From assembly GCF_025061645.1 (NCBI RefSeq), contig NZ_JANYMP010000008.1, positions 270,959 through 334,958 on the forward strand: a DNA stretch of 64,000 bases, in the 5' to 3' direction. Shown here one piece after another: positions 26,504 to 34,209 of the stretch (position 1 is its first letter; the number at the start of each line of letters is the position of its first letter). Position numbers and translations under genes: made by a program. The DNA is from Umezawaea endophytica. GTDB lineage: Bacteria; Actinomycetota; Actinomycetes; Mycobacteriales; Pseudonocardiaceae. The notes under the pieces were generated by a model. The model was not told where the DNA came from, ran no database searches, and saw nothing but the letters and a program-made list of their open reading frames with translations.

Positions 26504-27499
26504 ATGTGGCGGCGGATCCCGATCGACGACCAGGTGCTCGGCAAGCCCCGGAAGGTGCGGGGGATCGCCAGCAGCCCGCGCTCGCGGGTCTGGTCGGCGG
26601 AGTTCGACGGCACGCCCGCCGTCGTCAAGCAGACCGTCGGCGGCCCGGACGCGGGACAGCGGTACGAGCGGGAGCTGACCGCGCTGCGGCTGGCCGCGCG
26701 GGCCGAGCCGCAGCTCGCGCCGACGGTGCTTGCGGCCGACCCGGACCGGCGGGTCGTGGTGCTGCAACGCCTGCCGGTCCGCCACCGCACGATGCCGGAC
26801 TGGGTCGTCTACGCCGAGGGCCTCGCCCGCCTGCACCAGGTCACGACGGCGGCCGACGCGGGCGCGCTGCCCGCCGCGGACGTGCCCACCGACGCCGACC
26901 TGGCCGCGTTCCGGGCGCTGTGCGCCGACTTCGGCCTGACCACCCCGGACGACGAGCTCGACCCGCTGCCGCGGCGGCTCGCGGGCGGGCACCAGCTCGT
27001 CCACGGCGACCCGTGCGTCGGCAACGCGCTGCCCGTCGACGGGCGGACGTGGTTCCTCGACTTCGAGCACGCGGCGTTGGGCAACGGGCTCACCGAGCTG
27101 GCGTACCTGCGGATCGGGTTCCCGACGTGCTGGAACCTCAACGTCGTGCCCGCGGACCGGCTGGCCGCGGCGGAGGCCGCGTACCGCGCGCTGCGCCCGG
27201 ACGTGACGGGCACGGTCGCCGAGCACTGCGTCGGCTGGCTGCTGCGGGGTGACGCGCTGGTCGAACGCGCCCACCGGGACGGCCGCGACCACCTCGGCAG
27301 GCTGCTGCGCGAGGACTGGAAGTGGGGTTTCGTCGGCGCGCGGGCCCGGTTCGCCCACCGGCTGGGCGTGGTCGGGTCGCTGACCGAAGCCGAACTCGCG
27401 GGCACGGCGCGGCTCGCGCGGACGTTGCGGGACCGCGTGCTCGCGCGGTGGCCGGAGGCCGCCCGGCCACCGCGCAAGGCGGCTCAGACCTCGGTGTGA
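26504..27499 (+). CDS. aminoglycoside phosphotransferase-family (APH/choline kinase-like) protein
   Basis: 331 residues. Kinase-like features: TPAVVKQTVGG (ATP-site Lys) near residue 42, the catalytic loop HQLVHGDPCVGNAL near 165, and the metal motif WFLDFEHAALGNG near 182. The family phosphorylates small molecules; there is no reason to call this antibiotic resistance. It shares a promoter region with the divergent PaaK-like ligase, which suggests co-regulation. Its last 16 bases overlap the convergent hydrolase gene. Confidence 0.75.
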   Translation: MWRRIPIDDQVLGKPRKVRGIASSPRSRVWSAEFDGTPAVVKQTVGGPDAGQRYERELTALRLAARAEPQLAPTVLAADPDRRVVVLQRLPVRHRTMPDWVVYAEGLARLHQVTTAADAGALPAADVPTDADLAAFRALCADFGLTTPDDELDPLPRRLAGGHQLVHGDPCVGNALPVDGRTWFLDFEHAALGNGLTELAYLRIGFPTCWNLNVVPADRLAAAEAAYRALRPDVTGTVAEHCVGWLLRGDALVERAHRDGRDHLGRLLREDWKWGFVGARARFAHRLGVVGSLTEAELAGTARLARTLRDRVLARWPEAARPPRKAAQTSV

Positions 27500-28320
27500 T
27501 CCAGGATCGCGGGCACGACGACGTCCCACGACGACTTGGGCAGCTCGTGGCCGACACCGCGCAGGACGACCAGGGTGGCGTCCGGGATGAGGTCCACCAG
27601 CGCGTCGGCGTGGGGAAGGGCGAAGAGCGGGTCCCGGTCGCCGTGCAGGACGAGGGTCGGAGCGGTGACGGCCTCCAAGCGCCCCTCCCAGTCCGGGCCG
27701 CCGTGCAGCAGGTCGTGGTTGCCGGCCGACTGGAAGCTCGACGTCCGGTCGTGGTCGTGCTCGATCGCGGCCCGCACGGCGTCCTCGTCGAACTCGCCGA
27801 CCGTGAACCAGCGCTGCACGCCCACGAAGTGCTCGACCACCGACGCGCGGTCCGACCAGTCGGGCTGGGACAGGGTGGTGAAGTACTCCAGCGCCTCCGG
27901 TGAGAGGCCCGGGAGGTCGCCCGCGCCGGGCGCGGCGGGGCTGGTCGCGATCAGCGTGAGCGTGGTGACCCGGTCCGGGTGGTCCACGGCCACGACCTGG
28001 GCGATGCCGCCGCCCATCGAGAGGCCCACGACGTGCGCGGAGGCCACGCCCAGCGCGTCCAGCACACCGACGGCGTCCCCGACCAGCTCGGGGAACCCGT
28101 AGCCCGGTTCGCCCGGCGGGTAGGTGACCGACCGGCCGGTGTCGCGGTGGTCGTAGCGGATCACGTGCCTGCCGGTCAGCCGGGCGCAGAACTCGTCGGG
28201 CCAGGACGTCAGCGAGCTGTTCGACCCCGCGATCAGCAGCACCGCGGGGTCGGCCGGGTCGCCGGAGGTCCGGACGCACAGCTCGACCCCGTTGACGGGG
28301 AGCAGTCGTTCGACGGTCAT
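27484..28320 (-). CDS. alpha/beta hydrolase
   Basis: 278 residues from ATG at 28320. HVIRYDHRDTGRS near residue 52, nucleophile elbow GLSMGGG near 97, acid in LHGDRDPLF near 215, and His in VGHELPKSSWD near 257 give the complete triad. The DHRDTGRS motif is common in the ester and polyketide hydrolases annotated as aclacinomycin methylesterase-like. It is divergent from an ArsR-type regulator, whose TTGACA promoter element lies in the 74-bp gap. Confidence 0.85.
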   Translation of the reverse strand: MTVERLLPVNGVELCVRTSGDPADPAVLLIAGSNSSLTSWPDEFCARLTGRHVIRYDHRDTGRSVTYPPGEPGYGFPELVGDAVGVLDALGVASAHVVGLSMGGGIAQVVAVDHPDRVTTLTLIATSPAAPGAGDLPGLSPEALEYFTTLSQPDWSDRASVVEHFVGVQRWFTVGEFDEDAVRAAIEHDHDRTSSFQSAGNHDLLHGGPDWEGRLEAVTAPTLVLHGDRDPLFALPHADALVDLIPDATLVVLRGVGHELPKSSWDVVVPAILDHTEV

Positions 28321-28355
28321 GGGGCAGAGCTTGGCCGACGACCCGGTCGGCCGCA

Positions 28356-28361
28356 TTGACA
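28356..28361 (+). promoter_or_regulatory. consensus -35 TTGACA for the ArsR/SRPBCC operon
   Basis: A perfect TTGACA lies 39 bases before ATG 28395, followed by AT-rich sequence unusual for the window. No -10 stands out at 16-18 bp spacing. Confidence 0.35.
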
Positions 28362-28394
28362 AGTCTTATTTTTATGTACAAACTGGTTTTTGCG

Positions 28395-28952
28395 ATGAGA
28401 GACGTCCTGTACCTGGATCGGCTGGAGCAGGCCGAGACCCTGCTCAAGCCGCAGCGCGTGGAAGTGCTGCGGCAGCTCGCCGAGCCGCACTCGTGCGGCG
28501 AGGTGGCCGGGCAGCTCGCCCAGACCCCGCAACGGGTCTACTACCACGTAAAACGCCTGGTCGAAGCCGGTCTGGTGACCCAGGTGTCCGAGCGCAAGGT
28601 GCGCGGCGTCCAGGAGGGCGTCTACCAGGCGGCAGCCCGCTCGTACTGGCTGTCGCCCCGCCTGGTCGGCGTGCTCGGCCCGCGCCGGGCGCAGGACGAG
28701 CTGAGCCTCGGCCACCTGCTGACCCTCGTGGAAGAGGTGCAGGCGGACATCGCCGACCTGGACCGGACCGCCCCCGAGTTGCCGTCCATCGGCGTGTCGG
28801 GGGAGATCAGGGTCCGGCCTGACCAGCGCCAGGAGTTCCTGGACGACCTGAAGACCGTGCTGCGCGACCTGTTCACCCGCTACGGCGGCGCGGAGGGCGA
28901 CGCGTTCAAGCTCGCCGTCGCCTGCTACCCGAAGGGAGACCGTGATGACTGA
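28395..28952 (+). CDS. ArsR-type helix-turn-helix regulator
   Basis: 185 residues from ATG at 28395 (ATG 28374 would add seven). Winged-helix core: LLKPQRVEVLRQLAEPHSC, then GEVAGQLAQTPQRVYYHVKRL and AGLVTQVSERKVRGVQEGVYQ as the wing. No metal-binding Cys cluster is seen. Its end overlaps the start of the next gene, encoding tandem SRPBCC domains; ArsR-like regulators are often coupled to AHSA1/SRPBCC genes, and the two probably respond to the same hydrophobic ligand. Confidence 0.82.
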   Translation: MRDVLYLDRLEQAETLLKPQRVEVLRQLAEPHSCGEVAGQLAQTPQRVYYHVKRLVEAGLVTQVSERKVRGVQEGVYQAAARSYWLSPRLVGVLGPRRAQDELSLGHLLTLVEEVQADIADLDRTAPELPSIGVSGEIRVRPDQRQEFLDDLKTVLRDLFTRYGGAEGDAFKLAVACYPKGDRDD

Positions 28953-29829
28953 CCCGATGAGGATGACGGCCCGCGTCGAGGCGCCCCTGTCCGACGTGCG
29001 CGCGGCGCTGACGGACCCGACGGCGTTGCGCACCTGGCTGGCCGAGCACGCCGAGGTGGAGCTGCCGGGGACGTTCGAGTTCTGGGGCCGCTACACGCCG
29101 GAGGGCGACGCGCCCCACCAGCGCCTGCTGCACGTCGACGACCGCACGCTGCGGTTCTCGTGGCTGATCGGCGGCGAGGACACCACCGTGGAGATCGCGC
29201 TCGCCGAGGAGACCGCGGACACCACCACCGTGACGCTGACGCAGTCGCACTTCCCGGACTGGGAGGTCGTCATGGCGGGCACCAGCCCGCTTGGCGTGCT
29301 GCACACGTTCTGGGCGCTGTCGATCGTGAACCTGGTCGACCACGTCGAGGGCCGCGACCTCACCCCGAAGTGCGACTTCACGTCCACCGACCTGAGGGCC
29401 GAGCTGTTCGTCGACGCCTCCCCCGAGGAGGTGTACGCGTCGCTGGTCGACCCGGTCGCCTTCAGCAGGTGGTTCGGCGCCAAGGTCGACATCGAGCCGC
29501 ACGTCGGCGGCCGGTTCGCCATGGGCGGCTTCGACCTGGAGGACAACCCGGCCAAGATCCTCGACCTCGACCCCGGCCGCCGCGTCCAGCTCGCGTGGGA
29601 CGGCGGCGACGGCGTCGTCGACACCTGGGAGCTGGCCGAGTCGAACGGCGGCACCAGGCTGACGTTCGTGCAGAGCGGCTTCGACGAGCCCGACTTCGGC
29701 GCGTGGGCGGGCTGGCTGGGCGGCGTGGCCGAGCTGCGCCGCTACCACGAGCTGCCGGACTGGCGCCCCCTCTGGCTGTCCGTCGAGGTCGCCGGACTGC
29801 CGGAGGGGATGCTCACCATCGGCGAGTAG
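28945..29829 (+). CDS. SRPBCC (AHSA1-like) protein with two START-type domains
   Basis: 294 residues from ATG at 28945 after GAAGGGAG. Two successive ligand-cavity domains: ~1-135 (MTARVEAPLSDVRAALTDPT, LRTWLAEHAEVELPG) and ~145-294 (AELFVDASPEEVYASLVDPV, FSRWFGAKVDIEPHVGGRFA). Each shows the helix-then-GG pattern of AHSA1-type proteins. The ATG lies inside the last codons of the ArsR gene, so translation is coupled. Ligand unknown. Confidence 0.82.
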   Translation: MTDPMRMTARVEAPLSDVRAALTDPTALRTWLAEHAEVELPGTFEFWGRYTPEGDAPHQRLLHVDDRTLRFSWLIGGEDTTVEIALAEETADTTTVTLTQSHFPDWEVVMAGTSPLGVLHTFWALSIVNLVDHVEGRDLTPKCDFTSTDLRAELFVDASPEEVYASLVDPVAFSRWFGAKVDIEPHVGGRFAMGGFDLEDNPAKILDLDPGRRVQLAWDGGDGVVDTWELAESNGGTRLTFVQSGFDEPDFGAWAGWLGGVAELRRYHELPDWRPLWLSVEVAGLPEGMLTIGE

Positions 29830-29832
29830 CGG

Positions 29833-30237
29833 TCAGCTACGGCTGGAGAAGCGGATCGAGTTGCCGGACGGGTCGCGGAACGCGCAGTCCCGCACCCCGT
29901 ACGGCTGGTCGATGGGCTCCTGCATGACCTCGGCGCCGGACGCCCGGATCTTCTCGAACGTCCCGTCGAGGTCGGTGGTGGTGAAGATGACGGTGCTCAG
30001 CGAGCCCTTGGCGAGCAGCCCGCGCATCGACTCGGCGTCCTTCTCCGGGCGGCCCATGCCGACCGCCTCCAGGACGATCTCCACGTCCGGCTGCTCGGAC
30101 GGCCCGACGGAGAGCCAGCGGTACTGGTCGAAGGGCTGGTCGACGCGCAGCTCCAGGCCGAGCACGTCGCGGTAGAACACGAGCGCCTCGTCCTGGTCGT
30201 GAACGGGGATGAAGGTGTGCGAGAGCTTGAGGTCCAT
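29833..30237 (-). CDS. VOC (glyoxalase-like) protein
   Basis: 134 residues, one VOC fold: LSHTFIPVHDQDEALVFYRD at the start, VIFTTTDLDGTFEKIRASGA in the middle and CAFRDPSGNSIRFSSRS at the end. Candidate metal ligands are His (residue 7) and the C-terminal acidic position, incompletely conserved. It ends 3 bp from the convergent SRPBCC gene and follows an AraC-type gene by 38 bp, probably in one operon. Confidence 0.82.
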   Translation of the reverse strand: MDLKLSHTFIPVHDQDEALVFYRDVLGLELRVDQPFDQYRWLSVGPSEQPDVEIVLEAVGMGRPEKDAESMRGLLAKGSLSTVIFTTTDLDGTFEKIRASGAEVMQEPIDQPYGVRDCAFRDPSGNSIRFSSRS

Positions 30238-30275
30238 GCCTGAGAACGTAGGTCGGGACCACGGGTTCGCGCTTC

Positions 30276-30668
30276 TCAGATCCTGCTCGGTCTCGTCATG
30301 GTCTTGGAGTAGCAGGCGGGAACCGGGGCCGCGGCCGTGTGGTCGCGGGTCCGGTAGGCGCTGGGCGTCTCGCCGACCAGCTCGGTGAACCGGGAGCTGA
30401 ACGACCCGAGCGACGTGCAGCCGACCTCGACGCACACCTCCGTCACGCTCAGGTCCCCGCGCCGCAGCAGCGCCATGGCCCGTTCGATCCGCCGGGTCAT
30501 GAGGTAGTTGTAGGGCGTCTCCCCGTACTCGGCCCGGAACCGCCGGGAGAAGTGGGCGGACGACATCAGCGCCGCCCTCGCCATCGTGGGCACGTCCAGC
30601 GGCCGCGCGTACTCCCGGTCCATCAGGTCGCGGGCCCGCCGCAGGTGCGCCAAGTCCTCGAACGCCAC
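30276..30668 (-). CDS. AraC-family transcriptional regulator (DNA-binding domain only)
   Basis: About 130 residues from GTG at 30668; no strong ribosome site, so the start is uncertain. Almost the whole protein is the double HTH: LRRARDLMDREYARPLDV, SSAHFSRRFRAEYGETPYNYL and MALLRRGDLSVTEVCVEVGC. No sensory domain is present. These small AraC proteins often sit beside a VOC gene, as here, and probably control it. Confidence 0.82.
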   Translation of the reverse strand: MAFEDLAHLRRARDLMDREYARPLDVPTMARAALMSSAHFSRRFRAEYGETPYNYLMTRRIERAMALLRRGDLSVTEVCVEVGCTSLGSFSSRFTELVGETPSAYRTRDHTAAAPVPACYSKTMTRPSRI

Positions 30669-30737
30669 CGGGACAGCATTCCACCAGCGCCGCTCGGACG
30701 ACCCGTCGGACGACCGGGCGACTGCTAAATTCCGATC

Positions 30738-31406
30738 GTGACCTTCCAACGGGCTCGCCGACCGGAGCAGGTCCAGGCCAGGCGAGAGGCCATCCTGGAC
30801 GCCGCCTCGGCGATGCTCGCGGAACGCCCGGTGGCGGACATCAGCCTCCGCGAGCTGAGCGCGCGGGTGGGCCTGGCGAAGTCGAACGTCATGCGCTACT
30901 TCGACAGCCGGGAAGCGATCTTCCTTGAGGTCCTGGACGTCACCTGGCGGGCCTGGCTGGACGACGTCGACGTCGAGCTGCGCGCCCTCGTCGTGGAACC
31001 GGGCGAGTACGCGACGGAGACGGCGGTGGCGCGGGCCATCGCCGCGTCCCTGATCGGCAGGCGGCTCCTGTGCGAGCTGATGAGCACGATGGGCGGGGTG
31101 CTGGAGCGCAACATCTCCCACGAGTTCGCCAGGGTCTTCAAGCGCCGGGCCGTCGACAACACCGCCCGCCTGGCGGGGCTGCTGGTCCGCGAACTCCCCG
31201 CGCTGGGCGAGGAGCGGGCCACCCACTTCGCCGGAGCCGTCCTCGTGCTCGTGGCGGGCCTCTGGCCGTACGCGAACCCGACGGCGGAGGTGGCGGCCGT
31301 GACGGCGGAGATGGGCATGCCCCACGGCGCCGACCTGTTCACCTCGGCGCTGTCCGACGGCCTCGTCTACCAGCTCATCGGCCTGATCGCAGCACCAGGA
31401 CGCTGA
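30738..31406 (+). CDS. TetR-family transcriptional regulator
   Basis: 222 residues from GTG at 30738. HTH: REAILDAASAMLAERPVADI, SLRELSARVGLAKSNVMRYF, then DSREAIFLEVLDVTW. C-terminal domain of the TetR_C_17 kind (WPYANPTAEVAAV). Divergent from the AraC gene. Its last 32 bases overlap the end of the convergent phosphoesterase gene, so target genes are unclear. Confidence 0.85.
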   Translation: MTFQRARRPEQVQARREAILDAASAMLAERPVADISLRELSARVGLAKSNVMRYFDSREAIFLEVLDVTWRAWLDDVDVELRALVVEPGEYATETAVARAIAASLIGRRLLCELMSTMGGVLERNISHEFARVFKRRAVDNTARLAGLLVRELPALGEERATHFAGAVLVLVAGLWPYANPTAEVAAVTAEMGMPHGADLFTSALSDGLVYQLIGLIAAPGR

Positions 31407-32505
31407 TCTCGCTCGGCGCGAAGACCCGGAACGGCGGACCCCAGAAACCGGAGCCGCGGCTCGTGTAGAGCTGCGTGCGGTCGCCGTGCCTGCTCAGGCC
31501 CTGAAGCACGGGCTGGTCGGTCAGGACCAGGTAGTGGAACGGCCAGATCTGCCCGCCGTGCGTGTGGCCGGACAACTGGAGGTCCACCCCGGCCTCGACG
31601 GCGGCGGGCACCTGCTTGGGCTGGTGGGCCAGCAGCACGACCGGGTCGTCGGGGTTCGTGCCCGCCAGCGCGGCGGCGATGTCCGGCCCGTGACCGGTCA
31701 GCGTGGACCCCGTCCCGGTGGGGTCGTCGACGCCCGCGAACACCAGCCGGTCGCCGCCGCGCTCGACGACGCGGTGCCGGTTGTGCATCGGGTCCCAGCC
31801 GAGGCTCTCCATGTGGTCGAGCCAGCCCTGTGCCTCGTTGTAGTACTCGTGGTTGCCGGTGATGTAGAGCTTGGCCGTGGACGCCCGCACGGTGCCCAGC
31901 GCGGCGACCTGCCCCCGGCGCTGCTCCACCATGCCGTCCGCCAGGTCGCCGGTGTGGCAGACGACGTCGGCGTCCAGCTCGTTGATCTTCGCGGCGAGGC
32001 CCTCGGACCACCTCGTCCGCTCCAGCGGCCCGTAGTGGGTGTCGGTGATGACCACGACCCGCAGCCCGTCGAGCCCGCGCCCGAGCCGGGGGAGCACCAC
32101 CTCGGTCGTCCGGACCCTCGGCACCCGCATCGCCTCGACGTACCCGTAGACGAGGAGCGCCGCCACGACCACGAGCGTCACCACGACGGCGATCCGCGCC
32201 CGGTCGGGGTTCTCCACGCCCGCCAGCGCCAGCACGGGCCGCAGCAGCAGGCCGAGCAGCGTCCACACGAACAGCACCCAGACGGCGCCGAGCGTCGTGT
32301 CGGCGATCTTGGCCGCCCAGTCCGCGTGCCGCCGCCCGTGGCCCCTCATCATGAGGAAGGGGAACCCGACCAGCGCCACCGCGAACAGGGCCGTGCCGAG
32401 GGCGAAGACCGGTGTCGGCCAGTCCGGGCCGACCGCGACCAGCGCGGCCCACGGCGTCCCGAACAACAGCGCCAACACCAGGACGAGCACCAGTCCGCGG
32501 CGCAT
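31375..32505 (-). CDS. membrane-anchored metallophosphoesterase (YkuE/TMEM-type)
   Basis: 376 residues from ATG at 32505. Three or four N-terminal membrane helices within residues 1-125, then a calcineurin-like domain with every metal motif: VVITDTHYG, VCHTGDLADG, ITGNHEYY, LLAHQP and LSGHTHGGQ. The catalytic domain probably faces outside. This branch includes lipid-headgroup phosphatases such as YkuE, but substrate is not determinable. An inverted repeat lies just upstream. Confidence 0.85.
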   Translation of the reverse strand: MRRGLVLVLVLALLFGTPWAALVAVGPDWPTPVFALGTALFAVALVGFPFLMMRGHGRRHADWAAKIADTTLGAVWVLFVWTLLGLLLRPVLALAGVENPDRARIAVVVTLVVVAALLVYGYVEAMRVPRVRTTEVVLPRLGRGLDGLRVVVITDTHYGPLERTRWSEGLAAKINELDADVVCHTGDLADGMVEQRRGQVAALGTVRASTAKLYITGNHEYYNEAQGWLDHMESLGWDPMHNRHRVVERGGDRLVFAGVDDPTGTGSTLTGHGPDIAAALAGTNPDDPVVLLAHQPKQVPAAVEAGVDLQLSGHTHGGQIWPFHYLVLTDQPVLQGLSRHGDRTQLYTSRGSGFWGPPFRVFAPSEISVLVLRSGR

Positions 32506-32523
32506 GGGTTCCTCCGGCTGAAG

Positions 32524-32553
32524 TGGACGTGTGGAGACGTCCACACACGTCCA
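32524..32553. promoter_or_regulatory. inverted repeat upstream of the phosphoesterase
   Basis: TGGACGTGTG (32524-32533) and CACACGTCCA (32544-32553) are exact inverted copies with a 10-base spacer that itself contains ACGTCCA. It lies 18 bases before the start codon and fits an operator for a dimeric regulator. Confidence 0.5.
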
Positions 32554-32763
32554 ACGGTACGGAAGGCGCGAACCGCTCCAGACCCCTCGCCATGCCGTCC
32601 AACGGTGAATTGTGAACCGCCGGGCGCACCGCTCCGTAGTAACCGTCGTGGACCAGCAAAACCCGCAGGTAACGGCGATCTTCCGGTCGTGGAGGGTCGA
32701 CGCACGCTCAGTAGTGGACCCTAGGTCAAACGTGACGAGCGTCACCTATAGGGTGTCGACCGG

Positions 32764-32792
32764 TTGCCTTAGGCAGTGACATCAGGTTACGT
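32764..32792 (+). promoter_or_regulatory. sigma70-like promoter for the transglycosylase
   Basis: TTGCCT and TTACGT are separated by 17 bp. This would give a leader of roughly 115 bases before the TTG start at 32914. Confidence 0.4.
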
Positions 32793-32913
32793 TCCCGGCC
32801 GCAGGTCACGGTTCGGTCACTGAATGGACACGGCAGTCGCCCCCCGAAGCGGCTCCACCTGGATCCCCCGCCAGGAGTCCTCTCGGCCGAACTCCCCGAC
32901 GCAGGAGGATCGT

Positions 32914-33747
32914 TTGTCCCGGCATGGAAAAGCCGCTGGGCGCACCGTCTACACGGTCGCTCCCCAGCCAGCGGCCGCAGTCGCTTCCCGTCCTGCCTCG
33001 CACCGCGTGGAAACCGACTGGGCGCCCCTCGGCACCAAGGTCTCCGCGTTCGTCGTGGCCGCGGGCGTGCTAGCCGGCGCGGGTGCCGCCGCCAACGCGA
33101 TGACCAAGGTCGGCGGCCCAGCTTCCGGCGCCGCGATGGACCTGTCCGCGAGCCCGGAGATCCAGACCCTCTCCTCCGACGTCCACGCGAAGACCGCGTC
33201 GCTGAAGACGATCCAGATCGCCAACCCCGCGATCGAGGTCGGCAAGCTCCTCCAGCTCGACAAGCGCCAGGCGATCCAGCAGTTCCAGACGGTCGGCAAG
33301 TCCGCAGCCGACCAGGTCGAGACGAACCGCAAGGCCGAAGAGGCCCGCATCGCCCGCGAGAAGGCCGACGCGGGCAAGTCCCCGCACCAGCGCCAGGTGG
33401 AGGGCTGGATCCGCGAGGCCATCACCATCCTCGCCGCGAACGGCACCGCCATCGACGAGAACAGCGTCGACGAGATCTACCTGATCATCCAGAAGGAATC
33501 CGGCGGCAACCCGAACGCCGTGAACAACTGGGACTCCAACGCCGCCAAGGGCACCCCGTCAAAGGGTCTGATGCAGTGCATCGACTCGACGTTCAACGCC
33601 CACAAACTGCCCGGCCACAACGACATCTTCAACCCGGTGGACAACATCATCGCCGGCGTCCGCTACACCTACGACCGCTACGGCGGCTTCGAAGGCCACC
33701 CCGGCCTGGCATCGATCAGCGTAGGCGGCGGCTACCAGGGCTACTGA
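32914..33747 (+). CDS. secreted lytic transglycosylase-like protein (SLT domain)
   Basis: 277 residues from a TTG at 32914 placed five bases after AGGAGG; this decides the start against a longer in-frame ATG at 32824. A hydrophobic segment (KVSAFVVAAGVLAGAGAAANA, in parts) near residue 35-55 acts as signal or anchor. A helical middle is followed by the SLT domain from ~185: IYLIIQKESGGNPNAVNNWD with catalytic Glu in QKESGG, then SKGLMQCIDSTF and GVRYTYDRYGGFEGHPG. It would cleave peptidoglycan glycan strands outside the cell. Confidence 0.88.
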   Translation: MSRHGKAAGRTVYTVAPQPAAAVASRPASHRVETDWAPLGTKVSAFVVAAGVLAGAGAAANAMTKVGGPASGAAMDLSASPEIQTLSSDVHAKTASLKTIQIANPAIEVGKLLQLDKRQAIQQFQTVGKSAADQVETNRKAEEARIAREKADAGKSPHQRQVEGWIREAITILAANGTAIDENSVDEIYLIIQKESGGNPNAVNNWDSNAAKGTPSKGLMQCIDSTFNAHKLPGHNDIFNPVDNIIAGVRYTYDRYGGFEGHPGLASISVGGGYQGY

Positions 33748-33762
33748 CGGACAACGTCAGAG

Positions 33763-33799
33763 GGGCGTGAGGGGCAGTTCCACTCCCTCACGCCCTTTT
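33763..33799 (+). terminator. Rho-independent terminator
   Basis: GGGCGTGAGGG (33763-33773) pairs with CCCTCACGCCC (33785-33795), followed by TTTT. It sits 15 bases past the transglycosylase stop. Confidence 0.85.
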
Positions 33800-33866
33800 C
33801 TGCTGTCACAAGGCTGACAGCTCCCAGCCGATTGCCCGTCACACGGACCCACCCGCGCATCTTTCC

Positions 33867-34055
33867 GGGCCCCCGGCCTCAACCGGCACACGACCTCACG
33901 CGACGCCCCCAACTGGGCCCCCGGCCTCAACCCGCCCCGGGCCCACCCGCACATCCCAACTGGGCCCCCGGCCCCAACCGGCCCCCAGCCTCACGCAACG
34001 TCCCCGACTGGGCCCCCGGCCTCAACCGGCACACCACCCCACCCAAGCGCTCCGT
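33867..34055. repeat. four tandem ~48-bp C-rich repeats
   Basis: GGGCCCCCGGCCTCAACC-like units begin at 33867, 33915, 33962 and 34010 (spacing 48, 47, 48). Most copies are followed by a degenerate ACGCAACG-type spacer and CAACTGGG. The plus strand is nearly free of T. Not coding and not CRISPR (no unique spacers). Together with the hairpin at 34083 it fills the 462-bp gap 33748-34209, where no gene is seen. Confidence 0.75.
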
Positions 34056-34082
34056 CAGCCCTTCCAACCCCACCCCCGGCCG

Positions 34083-34185
34083 GACCCCGATTTCCAGCGC
34101 ACGTCATGCCCGCTGGGGTTTGTCAAGGCATCTTTCCCGCCTTGACAAACCCCAGCGGGCATCGACACACTCGCGCATCGGGGTC
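34083..34185. repeat. 103-bp element with a 23-bp perfect hairpin
   Basis: Outer arms GACCCCGAT (34083-34091) and ATCGGGGTC (34177-34185) enclose a perfect 23-bp stem, 34106-34128 with 34140-34162 (TGCCCGCTGGGG core, TTGTCAAGG end), and an 11-base loop. It follows the end of the GntR gene on the minus strand. The nested-arm layout matches the element at 4912-5030 although the sequences differ. Confidence 0.8.
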
Positions 34186-34209
34186 TCCCCCTCCGGACCC
34201 CACCCACCC

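Larger units (their letters stand above)
32506..32913. other. 408-bp divergent intergenic region
   Basis: Contains the inverted repeat at 32524-32553, a sigma70-like promoter at 32764-32792 for the transglycosylase, and a ~120-base leader. GTGACGAGCGTCAC at 32730-32743 is another short inverted repeat. No gene is supported. Confidence 0.5.

Noticed and set aside
26504-27499. aminoglycoside resistance kinase
   Set aside because: The family fold is present but is shared by many small-molecule kinases; context gives no resistance or antibiotic cluster.
32793-32913. c-di-AMP (ydaO-type) riboswitch in the leader of the transglycosylase gene
   Set aside because: Such riboswitches often precede cell-wall hydrolase genes in actinobacteria and the leader is long enough, but I could not find the conserved core blocks by eye. 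A covariance-model search would settle it.
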